NCBI GenBank assembly: GCA_963833235.1
Contig: CAWHXG010000001.1
Coordinates: forward strand, 868,001-932,000
Reading direction: 5' to 3'
From: CAWHXG01 sp963833235
GTDB taxonomy: Bacteria; Pseudomonadota; Alphaproteobacteria; Rhodobacterales; Rhodobacteraceae
Length of the DNA stretch: 64,000 bases
Below are positions 8,381-18,137 of the stretch, piece by piece (the stretch's first letter is position 1; each line of letters starts with the position of its first letter). The notes under the pieces were generated by a model. It searched no databases. It had not been told where the DNA came from and saw only the letters and a program-made list of their open reading frames with translations. Position numbers and translations under genes: made by a program.

Positions 8381-10327
8381 ATGCGCCTTCTCCTCGCCCT
8401 CGCCCTGTCTGCTGTGTGCACGCTGCCCGGCCACGCGCAGGACGGCCTGTCCAGACCCTGCTGCAGACCCATGCCGAGGACATCGCCAAGCCGTCGCGCC
8501 ACACGATCCAGCCGGTGCTCGACGATCTGGCCGCTCGCGGCCTGGCCGGCGATGCCGGACTTTCCTGGAGGCCTGGGCCGACAAGGGCGTGGTGCAGCGC
8601 GACGCGGACGGGCTGTTCTTCTACGGGGCGCGAGACGGTGACATCTAGGCCCTGCGCTCCGTCGAGGATGGCGGCGATGCTGGCGAGGTCGGGCGGCGCG
8701 AGGCGACGGAACTGAAGCCGAACGCCGGTGTGCGCCGGCTGATCGCCACCGCCCTCGTGCAGTTCCAGCTCAACGACCCCGACCCGGACCGGCGCCGCGC
8801 CGCGCTCGACAGCCTGTCGCGCAACCCACGCCCGAGCTTCTGGCCCCCCTGCGCGCCTCGATCGAGGGCGAGGAGAACCGCGCCATCCGCGGCGCGCAAG
8901 GAGGCGCTCGACCGTCTGATCACCATCCGCTTCGGCACCGATCCAGGCGACGCGGCTGACGGCCATCGGCTGGATGGCCGACCAGCATCTCGCTGGAGGC
9001 GCGGGCGGCGCTCAACTGCCGTGCTGACCACCGAGACCGTGGTCGGCACGCCGCCCGAAGACGCCAACGTCGCGCGCGTGCTGCGAGGTCGGCACGCGAC
9101 ATCTCCGCCGAGGCGGCGCTGGCCCTGCTGGCGCCGAAGCGGGATCGTGCCCGACGCGGTCACCCGCGCGCGACCGCGACGCCGCCCTGGTCGCCGGCGA
9201 TCGCAGCGGCAGCGGTCGCTGGCCTGCCGGTCGCCAGCTTGAACACCGAGGCCGCCCGCTGGGCACGCCTACGAGACGCTGCGGACGCGGCGCCGCCCCG
9301 CCCCGCCCGCCCGAAGACGCCGTCGGCGACGCTGCTGGCGGCGAACCCGATCACCGAGGTCTACGACGAACCCGACCCCGCCATCACCGACGCCGCGACC
9401 GCCGCGCTCGCGAGGTCGACGCGCGGGTCGCCCGCGCGCAGGCCGCCGACCTGACGCTCGACGCGGTGTCGCTGGCGTCGATCTATTTCCTCGCCGCCAT
9501 CGGCCTTGCCATCACCTTCGGCGTCATGGGCGTCATCAACATGGCCCATGGCGAGTTCATCATGATCGGCGCCTATACCGGCTACGTCGTGCAGCAGGTC
9601 GTGCCCGACTACACCGTCTCGCTGGTCATCGCGCTGCCGCTGGCCTTCGTCGTCGCGGGGGCGGCGGGCGTGGCGCTGGAACGGCTGGTGATCCGGCATC
9701 TGGCGCATCGGCCGCTGGAAACGCTGCTGGCGACCTTCGGCATCTCGGTGGCGCTGCAGCAGATCTTCAAGAACATCTTCGGCACGCAGGCCGTGCCGCT
9801 CACCTCGCCCGACTGGCTGGCAGGGGCCTGGACGCTGAACGACGTCGTCGGCATCAGCTACATCCGCATCGCGATCTTCGTGCTGGCCGCCGCGTTCCTC
9901 GCGCTTCTCGTCTGCATCCTGCGCCGCACCCGGCTGGGGCTCGAGGTGCGCGCGGTGACGCAGAACCCCGGCATGGCCGCCAGCCTCGGGATCGACCCCG
10001 ACCGCGTCGGCATGGCGACCTTCGCGCTCGGCTCCGGCATCGCGGGCGTGGCGGGCGTGGCCATCGGTCTCTTCGCGCAGGTGACCAGCGAGATGGGCGC
10101 GGGCTACATCGTGCAGTCGTTCATGACGGTCGTCGTCGGCGGCGTCGGCAGCGTCTTCGGCACGCTCGCGGGGGCGGGCCTGATCGGCGGCCTGCAGAAG
10201 GGGATCGAGTGGCTGAACCCGTCGCAACACGCTGGCGGCGCAGACCTACATGATCCTCTTCATCATCCTCTTCATCCAGGTCCGTCCGCGCGGCATCGTC
10301 GCCCAGAAGGGGAGGTTCGTCCAATGA
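8381..10327 (+). pseudogene. urtB: Urea ABC transporter permease, frame-disrupted as sequenced
   Basis: Permease of the urea importer, belonging to the long UrtB form with an N-terminal periplasmic extension. It starts MRLLLALALSAVCTLPGHAQD (signal peptide). The extension (8.38-9.46 kb) can only be read by changing frame about a dozen times, mostly at apparent single extra bases, for example near 8,892, 8,945, 9,017 and 9,085. An in-frame TAG lies at 8646-8648. The membrane half from 9,466 is clean for about 760 bp (LTLDAVSLASIYFLAAIGLA... GVMGVINMAHGEFIMIGAYTG) and then has one extra A at 10,226-10,227. Corrected, it ends VRPRGIVAQKGRFVQ and overlaps the urtC start by four bases. It may be a real pseudogene or an error-prone patch of the assembly. 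Confidence 0.8.
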
Positions 10328-11610
10328 CCGCATCCGCCGCGCACGTCCGACGCAGATCACCCGTGGATCCGAGCCGTTGGTCACCCGTCCGGTCCGCGCC
10401 GCCCTGATCGGCCGCCCCGACGTTCTGATCTTCCTCTGCGCGCTCGCCCGTCACCGTCGCTCGCGACCCTTCTGGCGCAGGCCGGCCTCGTCTCGACCTC
10501 CTTCGTCAAGCTGCTGGGCAAGACCCTCTGCCTGTGCCTCGCCGCGCTCGCGATGGACCTCGTCTGGGGCTTCACCGGCATCCTGAGCCTCGGCCATTTC
10601 GCCTTCTTCGGCATCGGCGGTTACGCCATCGGCATGTGGCTGATGTGGGACCGGACGGAGGCCATCGTGCGGGGCACGCTCGCCAGCGCGCCGCTGCCGC
10701 CCACCCCGCTGGAGATCGAGGAGGCCATCGGCACCCAGATCTTCGGCGTCGTCGGCTCGTCGGAGGTGCCCTGGCTCTGGACCTTCGCGGGCTCGCTGCC
10801 GCTGCAACTGGCCTTCGCGGTGCTGGTGCCGGGGCTGATCGCGCTGGTCTTCGGCTGGCTCGCCTTCCGCAGCCGGGTGACCGGGCGTCTACCTCTCGAT
10901 CCTGACGCAGGCGGGCACGCTGGCGCTGTCGCTCTGGCTTTTCCAGAACGACAGCGGGCTGCGCGGCAACAACGGCCTGTCGGGGCTGCAGAACATCCCC
11001 GGCCTGGAGGCGCTGCCGCAATCGATCCTCTCGCTCTGGTTCCTCTGGGCCTCGGCCGCGGCGCTGGCGCTGGCCTATGTCGCCGCGGCCTGGACGGTCG
11101 CGGGCCGCTTCGGCACCGTCCTGCGCGGCATCCGCGACGACGAGGCGCGCGTGCGGTTCCTCGGCTACGAGGTGGAGCACTACAAGCTCGCCGTCTTCAC
11201 CGGCACGGCGATGGCCTGCGGCGGCGGCGGGCGCGCTCTACTACCCGCAGGCGGGCATCGTGAACCCGGCCGAGATCGCGCCCATCGCGTCGATCTACCT
11301 GGCCGTCTGGGTGGCCATCGGCGGACGCGGGCGGCTCTACGGCGCGGTGATCGGCGCGGCCGTGGTCAGCCTCGCGTCAAGCTGGTTCACCGGCGGCGGG
11401 GCGCCCGACATCGACCTCGGCGTCTACGTGATCCGCTGGACGGATTGGTGGCTGGTCCTTCTGGGGCTCAGCTTCGTGCTCGTGACCCTCTTTGCGCCGA
11501 AGGGCCTGGGCGGGCTGGTCGACCTCTGGACCCACCGGCGGCGGACAGCGCGGCAAGAAGATCTTGGCCCGGACCAGGGCGCGCTGCGCGCCGAGGAGGA
11601 GGCGACGTGA
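10324..11610 (+). pseudogene. urtC: Urea ABC transporter permease, frame-disrupted as sequenced
   Basis: Second membrane subunit of the urea importer. At least four frame changes are needed to read it: between about 10,350 and 10,376, between 10,440 and 10,480, at one extra G around 10,883-10,885, and at one extra base in the G-rich run near 11,221-11,232. The rejoined protein contains the family core MDLVWGFTGILSLGHFAFFG, the LSGLQNIPGL stretch, GIRDDEARVRFLGY and a last part ending FAPKGLGGLVDLWTHRR. All expected segments are present in order, so the gene is complete apart from the indels. Its stop overlaps the GTG start of urtD. The extreme N-terminus is uncertain because the first frame change falls there. 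Confidence 0.8.
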
Positions 11611-12359
11611 GCGCGCTTCTGGAAGTGTCCGGCGTGTCGAAAAGCTTCGACGGCTTCAAGGCCATCGACAATCTCAGCTTCTCGGTCAACGAGCCGGAGC
11701 TGCGCGCGGTGATCGGCCCCAACGGCGCGGGCAAGACCACCTTCATGGATCTGGTGACCGGCAAGACCCGGCCGGACGCGGGCAGCATCCGCTACGGCGA
11801 GTCGTCGCGGTCGCTCACCGCGATGTCGGAGGCGCAGATCGCGCGGGCGGGGATCGGCCGCAAGTTCCAGAAGCCGACGGTGTTCGAGGACCAGAGCGTG
11901 CTGGAGAACCTGGCGCTGGCCTTGCGCGGCACGCGCGGGCCGCTGGCGGTGCTGACGAGGCGCCCGCCGCTGCGAGCCCGGGCCGGCGAGGTCGCGGAAC
12001 GGGTCGGCCTGGCCGGCGATCTCGACCGGCGGGCGGGCGAGCTGAGCCACGGTCAGAAGCAATGGCTGGAGATCGGGATGCTGCTGGCGCAGGAGCCGCG
12101 GCTTCTGCTGGTCGACGAGCCGGCGGCGGGGATGACGAGTGCCGAGCGCGAGAAGACCACCGCGATGCTGGTCGAGGCGGCGAAGACCCGCGCCGTGGTG
12201 GTCATCGAGCACGACATGGATTTCGTGCGGCGGCTGGACTGCCGGGTGACCGTGCTCCACGAGGGCCGGGTGCTGGCCGAGGGCAGCCTCGACCATGTCT
12301 GCGCCGACCCGAAGGTGATCGACGTCTATCTCGGGCGCCAGGACGCGGCCGATGCTTGA
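11607..12359 (+). CDS. urtD: Urea ABC transporter ATP-binding protein
   Basis: First ATPase of the urea importer, 250 residues, cytoplasmic. It starts at GTG 11607, overlapping the urtC stop (GTGA). Walker A is GPNGAGKT (about residues 33-40), the signature is LSHGQKQW (the His variant is usual for UrtD), and Walker B is LLLVDEPAAGM. FDGFKAIDNLSFSVNEPELRAVIG near the start is characteristic of the branched-chain-type (LivG-like) subfamily. It overlaps urtE by eight bases. The frame is intact, in contrast with urtB and urtC. Confidence 0.93.
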   Translation: MSALLEVSGVSKSFDGFKAIDNLSFSVNEPELRAVIGPNGAGKTTFMDLVTGKTRPDAGSIRYGESSRSLTAMSEAQIARAGIGRKFQKPTVFEDQSVLENLALALRGTRGPLAVLTRRPPLRARAGEVAERVGLAGDLDRRAGELSHGQKQWLEIGMLLAQEPRLLLVDEPAAGMTSAEREKTTAMLVEAAKTRAVVVIEHDMDFVRRLDCRVTVLHEGRVLAEGSLDHVCADPKVIDVYLGRQDAADA

Positions 12360-13041
12360 GGGCCGCGGCATCACCCTGGATTACGGCGGCAGCCGCATCC
12401 TGCACGGGCTCGACCTCACCGCCGCTTCGGGGCAGGTGACCTGCGTGATGGGCCTGAACGGCACCGGCAAGACCACCCTTCTGAAGGCGCTGGCCGGGCG
12501 GCACCCGATGGGCGGGCGCGTGACGCTCGATGGCCGCGCCCTGCCCCCCGGCGCGCGCGACCGCGCCCGGGCCGGCATCGCCTACGTGCCGCAAGGGCGC
12601 GAGATCTTCCCGGCGCTGACCGTGATCGAGAACCTCGAGGTCGGCTTCGCCTGCCTCGACCGGGCGGCGCGCAGCGTGCCGGCGGAGGTCATCGAGATGT
12701 TCCCTGTCCTGGAAGAGATGCGGGGCCGCCGCGGCGGCGACCTCTCGGGCGGCCAGCAGCAGCAGCTCGCCATCGCCCGGGCGCTGGTGACGCGGCCGAA
12801 GGTGCTGCTGCTCGACGAGCCGACGGAAGGCATCCAGCCGAACATCATCGCCCAGATCGGCCGTGTGATCGCCGGCCTGCGCGACCGCGGCGGGATGGCG
12901 ATCGTGCTGGTGGAGCAGCGGTTCGACTTCGCCTGGGGGCTGGCGGACCGGCTGATCGCCCTGCGCCGCGGCGAGGTGATCCGCGACGCCGCCCGCGGGC
13001 AGACGGATCGCGCGGCTTTGCTGGCGGACGTGTCGGTCTAG
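12352..13041 (+). CDS. urtE: Urea ABC transporter ATP-binding protein
   Basis: Second ATPase of the urea importer (LivF-like), 229 residues. Walker A is GLNGTGKTT, the signature LSGGQQQQLAIARAL, and Walker B LLLDEPTEGIQP. The phrase YVPQGREIFPALTVIENL is typical of UrtE. It starts inside the end of urtD and is the last gene of the operon. The 209-bp gap downstream shows no obvious U-tailed terminator. Confidence 0.93.
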   Translation: MLEGRGITLDYGGSRILHGLDLTAASGQVTCVMGLNGTGKTTLLKALAGRHPMGGRVTLDGRALPPGARDRARAGIAYVPQGREIFPALTVIENLEVGFACLDRAARSVPAEVIEMFPVLEEMRGRRGGDLSGGQQQQLAIARALVTRPKVLLLDEPTEGIQPNIIAQIGRVIAGLRDRGGMAIVLVEQRFDFAWGLADRLIALRRGEVIRDAARGQTDRAALLADVSV

Positions 13042-13250
13042 CGCATCCCGCCCCGGGCCTGCCCGCCCTGCCCCGGCCCTGATCGCGCACCCGCCGCGTG
13101 CCATCCGAAGCTCGGAGGGTTACGGGCCGCTTGCGGGTTCGCCGCCCTTGCCCGTTTCCGGCGGCGCACGCTGCCCCCCGCACCGGGCCGAGCTTCCTGC
13201 ACATGATGCCGCGCCCGTGCGCCACTGCTCCTTGATCGAAGGATACCTTC

Positions 13251-13669
13251 ATGACGGGAAGCATCCGTGTCACCGGCGGCGCCGGCGACATCGGCAGCCA
13301 TGCCGGCCTTGCGCTGAGCGAGGCGGGCGACAAGCCGGTCGCCCACGACGCTCCCTCCACCGGCTGGCGCGGTGCGGTTCGGGCCGTTCGAGGCCGAAGA
13401 CCCGCGCGACAGGGCGCGGCGCGACGCGGAGATCGCCCGCCACCGCTCCCCGCGCCGCGATGCACTTCGGCGCGCTGTCCGATATCGGCCATACGGGGGC
13501 GACGGTGACCGTGACGGTGGGGCCACGCCGGCCCGGGGAATGCGTCAAGCTGGTCTCAAGCTCGGGCAAGGCACGCGAGATCCTGGGATGGCATCGGGCG
13601 CAGTCCAGCCTCGAAAAGAGGATCGGCACCGCCTGGGCCTGGCATCGGGCGCAAGACGGCGGCCAATAG
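13251..13669 (+). pseudogene. galE: UDP-glucose 4-epimerase remnant
   Basis: The first 45 codons (MTGSIRVTGGAGDIGSHAGLALSEAGDKPVAHDAPSTGW) match the N-terminus of GalE-type epimerases, including the dinucleotide-binding GGAGxIGSH with Asp where a Tyr or Phe is normal. The frame is then lost. A further piece reads HFGALSDIG, and directly after it comes PRRPGECVKLVSSS...ILGWHRAQSSLEKRIGTAWAWH, which matches the C-terminal end of GalE. The central 200 or so residues, with the Tyr-x-x-x-Lys active site, are missing. It has a GAAGGA site 5' of its ATG. Internal deletion, frameshifts and substitutions together point to real decay, not a reading error. Confidence 0.72.
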
Positions 13670-13795
13670 GGCGGCGATGCAGGGCCGCCCGGCCCCCGCT
13701 CGCGGCCGACGCGACAACAGGATGCCCTGCGGGCGAATTTAAGATGATGTCAACCTGGTGTTCCTAGGGGTTACCCAAACTGGGCAAGGTGGACG

Positions 13796-15724
13796 ATGGG
13801 CAGGCCGCTCGTAGACTGGTACCTGCGAACGCGGCTGATCGCTGCGCTCGGCATCCTTGCGGTCGTCACGCTGGCGTCGTTCGCCTTCGACACGTACCAG
13901 TCGCGCCAGAGCGAGGACCGCCGCAAGTTCGCCGCGGCGCTCGACGTCGCCATCGCGACCATGGCCGAACAGCTCGTGCACCTCGCCGGGATCCAGAACG
14001 CCATCGGCCCCTACCTCGCCGCAGACGATCGCAGCTCGCTCCGGCGCTCCCTGCCGAAGCTGGAGGGCGCCATCGCGGAGCTGCGCGAGCAGACCGAGAG
14101 CGGCAGGGTCTCCCGCCAGACCCACTCGCTGATGACCCAAAGCATCGTCGACCCCATGGGCACGCTCTCCCGCGCCGCAAGGGCCGCGCGCGAGGTGGCC
14201 GACGATGGGGACCTCTGGGGCGAAAGCGCCAGCTTCAGCGTGTCGGTGGCGACGAATGCGGTGATGGATGCGCTGCCGCTGACGCGTCGCATCAAGGAGA
14301 TCAAGGAAGAGGGGCTGGCGCGCGCCGCCGCGAAGGAGAAGGCTTCCCGCTGGATCGGCCTCGGAATCGTGCTGGGCCTGCTCCTCCTGATCTGGACCAG
14401 CATCTTCCGGCCCATGGAACGACGGCTGCGGCGGGACGCCGAACGGCTGCGCGCCCGCCGGCGGCAGGCAGAGGCCGCGTCCGAGGCGAAATCGATGTTC
14501 ATCGCGACGATGAGCCACGAGATCCGCACGCCCCTGGTCGGGGTGCTCGGCGCGGCAGAGCTCCTGCGCGGCTCCCGGCTAAAGCAGGATCAGGCCGCCC
14601 TGGTCGAGACCGTGCTGGGCTCGGGGCAGGCGCTTCTGGGCCTCCTGAACGACATTCTGGATTACTCGAAGATCGAGGCGGGGCAGCTGCACGTCGCCCG
14701 CCATGCGATGGATCTGGCCGCCATCGCGGGCGATCTCGCCGGGCTCTTCGCGCCCCAGGCGAAGGCGAAGGGCATCGCGCTGAAGCTGGAGTGTTCCGAC
14801 GCGCTCGCGGCGGCCCATATGGGCGACGGCCTGCGGCTGCGGCAGGTGCTGGCCAACCTGGTGGGCAACGCGGTGAAATTTACCGCCCAGGGGCAGGTGA
14901 TCCTGCGCATCGAGGCGGCGCCGGCGCAAGGCGGACGCCAGGCCGTCACGTTTCGCGTGGAGGATACCGGCATCGGGATGACGCAGGGGCAGTTGTCGCA
15001 TGTGTTCGAGGCGTTCACCCAGGCCGACGGCAGCACCGAGCGGCGCCATGGCGGCACCGGCCTCGGCCTGACCATCGCGCGCCGGCTGACCGAGGCGATG
15101 GGGGGCCGCCTTTCGGTGGAAAGCGCGAAGGGGCAGGGAACGGCCTTTGCCCTCGATCTTCTCCTTGACGTGACGGAAGAGGCGCCGGAGGCTACGGCGC
15201 CGCGCCCGCCGCCCGTCGTCGCCCTGCCGCGGCCGCATTCCGGTACGCCACCGCCCGCGGATGCGCCCGCGGCGGGCATCGTGGCAGCGCCCGCGGCAGG
15301 CATCCTGGCTGCGCCCGCGGCGGGCATCGTGGCTGCGGCCGGCGGGCTGCACGTTCTGATCGTCGACGACAACGGCACCAACAGGATGATCGTGCAGAAG
15401 ATGCTGCAGCCGCTCGCGCGACAAATCGATCTGGCCTGCAACGGGCGCGAGGCGGTGGAAAGCTTCCAGCGCCGGCGCCCCGACCTCATCCTGATGGACA
15501 TCTCCATGCCCGAGATGGACGGCTTCCAGGCCACGCGCGCGATCCGCGCCATCGAGGCGCGCGAGGGCCTGGCAGGCATCCCCATCGCCGCGCTGACCGC
15601 CCATACCGGCGATGGGCAATCCGCAACCGCCCTGCAGGCCGGCTGCGACGCAGTGCTGCGCAAGCCCTTCTCGCGCGCCGAGATCGTTGCGCTGGTCGAA
15701 AAGCTTCCCCGCCGCGCGGCGTAA
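13796..15724 (+). CDS. Hybrid sensor histidine kinase/response regulator
   Basis: Inner-membrane hybrid histidine kinase, 642 residues. Two membrane segments (about residues 13-31 and 186-205) bracket a mostly helical periplasmic domain. A HisKA domain follows with FIATMSHEIRTP (phospho-accepting His241). The ATPase domain has an N-box NLVGNAVKFT, G1 EDTGIGM and G2 HGGTGLGL. After a Pro/Ala linker with an 8-residue tandem repeat comes a receiver domain with LIVDDNGTN, phospho-accepting Asp568 (LILMDISMPEMDGF), Thr in ALTAH and Lys in LRKPFS. The architecture is BarA/ArcB-like without a C-terminal Hpt domain, so an external phosphotransfer protein is expected. No partner regulator is adjacent; it is an orphan here. 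The input signal is unknown. Confidence 0.9.
   Translation: MGRPLVDWYLRTRLIAALGILAVVTLASFAFDTYQSRQSEDRRKFAAALDVAIATMAEQLVHLAGIQNAIGPYLAADDRSSLRRSLPKLEGAIAELREQTESGRVSRQTHSLMTQSIVDPMGTLSRAARAAREVADDGDLWGESASFSVSVATNAVMDALPLTRRIKEIKEEGLARAAAKEKASRWIGLGIVLGLLLLIWTSIFRPMERRLRRDAERLRARRRQAEAASEAKSMFIATMSHEIRTPLVGVLGAAELLRGSRLKQDQAALVETVLGSGQALLGLLNDILDYSKIEAGQLHVARHAMDLAAIAGDLAGLFAPQAKAKGIALKLECSDALAAAHMGDGLRLRQVLANLVGNAVKFTAQGQVILRIEAAPAQGGRQAVTFRVEDTGIGMTQGQLSHVFEAFTQADGSTERRHGGTGLGLTIARRLTEAMGGRLSVESAKGQGTAFALDLLLDVTEEAPEATAPRPPPVVALPRPHSGTPPPADAPAAGIVAAPAAGILAAPAAGIVAAAGGLHVLIVDDNGTNRMIVQKMLQPLARQIDLACNGREAVESFQRRRPDLILMDISMPEMDGFQATRAIRAIEAREGLAGIPIAALTAHTGDGQSATALQAGCDAVLRKPFSRAEIVALVEKLPRRAA
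15263..15334 (+). repeat. Three tandem 24-bp repeats in the kinase linker
   Basis: Three copies of a 24-bp unit (15263-15286, 15287-15310, 15311-15334) differ at one to three positions and encode APAAGIVA, APAAGILA and APAAGIVA. They lie in the flexible linker between the kinase and receiver domains. A length change of whole units would keep the frame. Confidence 0.85.
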
Positions 15725-16184
15725 TCCGGCGCGAGCCCCGCCGGCCCGGCGCCCTCCCCCCTCCATCGGCGCGGGGAAAGCCGAGGCTGAAGATCGCCAC
15801 AGTCCGCGACATGATCGTTCCCGGGGTTTCCGCCGATGGGAAAGATCTTTCGGTTCCGCAGCCTACGGAGACTGAAAATCAAGGGCGCCTGCCGGGAACA
15901 TCGTCCGGCAAGATCGCCTGCCACGGCACCGGGAGGCGCTCACTGAACGGAAGTTCGTGCCACGCGCCGCTCCCTCATGTCGAGGGCAAGGCCCGACTAT
16001 CGCCGCCCGGTGAAGCAGATCGGACCGGCAAACTCCATCGATCGGGCCCGCCGGATCGGCCGGAGAACAGCCGCGCTGCCCCAGGTTCGCCACCCGGGCC
16101 CGCAAACGACCGCCCCCCTTCGATATTCCCCAAATATCCCCGCCGGAGGCTCCCGCCCCCGCGATGCGCGCCCCTGCGGAAGGC
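15725..16184. other. Gene-free stretch (460 bp) between convergent genes
   Basis: This lies between the ends of the hybrid kinase and grpE. No frame has a recognisable product. The only marked element is the TTCGATATTCCCCAAATAT motif at 16119-16139, just beyond the 3' end of grpE and listed separately. Confidence 0.5.
16119..16139 (-). repeat. Intergenic motif, copy 1 (3' of grpE)
   Basis: TTCGATATTCCCCAAATATC matches the copy at 35391-35411 at all but one base. On the coding strand of grpE it reads as a GGATATTTGGGGAA sequence about 45 bases beyond the stop, preceded by a CCTCCGGCGGGG run. Both copies sit just 3' of a leftward gene. From memory, similar 3'-end sequences are frequent in Rhodobacterales; I cannot verify that here. 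Confidence 0.55.
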
Positions 16185-16928
16185 TCAGCCCGCCGGCGTC
16201 GAGCTCACGCCCACCTGCGCCGGCCGCAACAGCCGGTCGTGCAGCAGGAACCCCTGCGTCATCACCTGGATGATCTCGCCCGCCTTCGTCCCCGGCACCG
16301 GCGCCTCGAACATCGCCTGGTGCAGCTGCGGGTCGAAACGCTCGCCCACCTCCGGGCTGATCGGCGTCACATGATGCTTGCCGAACACGTTCAGAAGCTC
16401 CCGCAGGGTCAACTCGACCCCCTCGACCAACCCCTTGCTCGCCGACCCCTCGCCCTCGTTCGCCGCCGCCAGCGCCCGGCTGAGATTGTCGAACACCGGC
16501 AGCAGATCGCGCGCCAGCCGCGTGCCGCCGTACATCTCGCCCTCGCGCCGGTCGCGCTCACCGCGCTTGCGGGCATTCTCGGCATCGGCCAGCGCCCGCA
16601 TGAACCGGTCGCGCATGTCGTCGCGCTCGCCCCGAAGCGCCTCCAGCTCGGCCTCGTGGTCCGGGCCCGCCCCATAGCCGGCATCCGGCCCCAGGTCCTC
16701 GGCGAGGCCCTGTGCCCGATCGGCCGCGATGTCGGCCTCGGCATCGAAGGCCGCCGCGTCGCCGGCCCGGTCGGCCCTTGCAAGCTCGTCCTCTGTCACG
16801 AACCGATCGAGGCTCGGGTCGACGCCCGCCGCATCCGCCATCCGGTCCGCGTCCACCGCGGCGTCCGAGGCGGTGTTGCCCAGGATCCCGTCCAGGTCGT
16901 CGAGCTGGGTCTTCTTCGCGTTCGGCAT
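16185..16928 (-). CDS. grpE: Nucleotide exchange factor GrpE
   Basis: Co-chaperone that releases ADP from DnaK, 247 residues. The ATG at 16928 (MPNAKKTQLDDLDG) is chosen over a TTG five codons upstream because AGGGGA lies between them as a ribosome site. The N-terminal third is an acidic, Ala-rich extension longer than usual. The long dimerising helix runs through ELEALRGERDDMRDRFMRAL and ADAENARKRGERDRRE, and the C-terminal beta domain includes RFDPQLHQAMFEAPVPGT and IIQVMTQGFLLHDRLLRPAQVGV. It lies 51 bp downstream of hrcA on the same strand, the usual heat-shock pair. Confidence 0.93.
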   Translation of the reverse strand: MPNAKKTQLDDLDGILGNTASDAAVDADRMADAAGVDPSLDRFVTEDELARADRAGDAAAFDAEADIAADRAQGLAEDLGPDAGYGAGPDHEAELEALRGERDDMRDRFMRALADAENARKRGERDRREGEMYGGTRLARDLLPVFDNLSRALAAANEGEGSASKGLVEGVELTLRELLNVFGKHHVTPISPEVGERFDPQLHQAMFEAPVPGTKAGEIIQVMTQGFLLHDRLLRPAQVGVSSTPAG

Positions 16929-16979
16929 CCTCAGTCCCCTCAAACAGGCCGCACGGGGCGCGGCCTCGCCTCTGCCGGC

Positions 16980-18041
16980 TCAACCGCGATCCGACATCAG
17001 CCGGCCGACCAGTTGCGCCGTGTAATCCACGATGGGCACGATCCGCCCGTAGTTCAGCCGCGTGGGGCCGATCACCCCGACCGCCCCGATGATCTTGCGG
17101 TCAGCGTTCATATATGGAGAGACGACCAGACTGGAACCCGAAAGTGAGAAAAGCTTGTTCTCCGAGCCGATAAAAATGCGCACGCCCTCGCCTTCGTCGG
17201 TCAGCTCCAGAAACTCCGCGATGTCGCGCTTGCGCTCCAGGTCGTCGAAAAGGCTGCGGATCCGGTCCAGATCCTCGGTCTGACCCTCCAGCAGGTTCGC
17301 GCGCCCCCGCACGATCAGCCGCTCGGTCGTCTCCCCGGCATTCTCCCACACCGCCAGGCCGCTCTCCACCAGCGCCTGCGCCATGCCGTCGATCTCGCGC
17401 CGCCGCCGGCCGATCTCGGCCTCGATGCTGCCGCGCAGCTCGCTCAGCGTCTTGCCCTGCGCCAACGCGTTCACGAAGTTGGCCGCCTCGCGCATCGAAG
17501 ACGGCGTCTGCCCGCCCGGCGGCGCGAAGACCCGGTTCTCCACATGCCCGTCGGCGAAGACCAGCACCACCAGCGCGCGGTCGGGCGCCAGGCTCACGAA
17601 CTCGATATGCTTGATCGCCGCCTCGTGCTTGGGCGCCAGAACCAGGCTGGCCCCCTGCGTCACCCCCGAAAGCGCCGCACCGATGCTGTCGAGCTTGGCG
17701 CCCACGTCCGCCGCGTTACCGCCCAGCGTCCGGTCGATGCGGCTGCGGTCCTCCTCGTTCAGATCGGCGATCTCCAGGAACCCGTCCACGAACATCCGCA
17801 GCCCCGCCTGGGTCGGCACCCGCCCCGCCGAGACGTGCGGGCTGTCGAGCAAGCCCAGATATTCCAGGTCCTGCATCACGTTGCGCACCGTCGCCGCGCT
17901 CACCTTCTCGCTGATCGAGCGGGTCAGCGTGCGCGAGCCCACCGGCCCGCCGCTGGCCAGATAGCCCTCCACCACGCGGCGAAACACCTCGCGGCTGCGG
18001 TCGTTCAGCTCGGCCAGAAGGTCGGGGTCGGATTTGGGCAT
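16980..18041 (-). CDS. hrcA: Heat-inducible transcription repressor HrcA
   Basis: Repressor of class I heat-shock genes, 353 residues. The start at 18041 (MPKSDPDLLAELNDRSREVFRRVVEGYLASGGPVGSR...) gives the family N-terminus. The winged helix (about residues 5-80) includes VSAATVRNVMQDLEYLGLL and SPHVSAGRVPTQAGLRMFVD, both hallmarks, followed by the GAF-like and dimerisation domains ending VIGPTRLNYGRIVPIVDYTAQLV. It is divergent from rph across 96 bp. No CIRCE operator (TTAGCACTC-N9-GAGTGCTAA) is present in that gap, so this operon is not obviously self-regulated; the targets would lie elsewhere, for example at groESL. Confidence 0.95.
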   Translation of the reverse strand: MPKSDPDLLAELNDRSREVFRRVVEGYLASGGPVGSRTLTRSISEKVSAATVRNVMQDLEYLGLLDSPHVSAGRVPTQAGLRMFVDGFLEIADLNEEDRSRIDRTLGGNAADVGAKLDSIGAALSGVTQGASLVLAPKHEAAIKHIEFVSLAPDRALVVLVFADGHVENRVFAPPGGQTPSSMREAANFVNALAQGKTLSELRGSIEAEIGRRRREIDGMAQALVESGLAVWENAGETTERLIVRGRANLLEGQTEDLDRIRSLFDDLERKRDIAEFLELTDEGEGVRIFIGSENKLFSLSGSSLVVSPYMNADRKIIGAVGVIGPTRLNYGRIVPIVDYTAQLVGRLMSDRG

Positions 18042-18137
18042 GTCGCTCCGGTCCCCCGGGGCGCGCGCGCGGCCGCTCGGGGTTGATCTGGGAAGGCCGC
18101 TGGCAGATATGGAGGGCAAGCAGCAAAGGACACCGCA

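Noticed and set aside
6447..8966. A long leftward open frame opposite urtA
   Set aside because: It is antisense to the well-supported urtA, with low-complexity residues and no domain.
18042..18137. A CIRCE operator expected near hrcA
   Set aside because: No TTAGCACTC-N9-GAGTGCTAA-like repeat is present in the hrcA/rph gap or around grpE.
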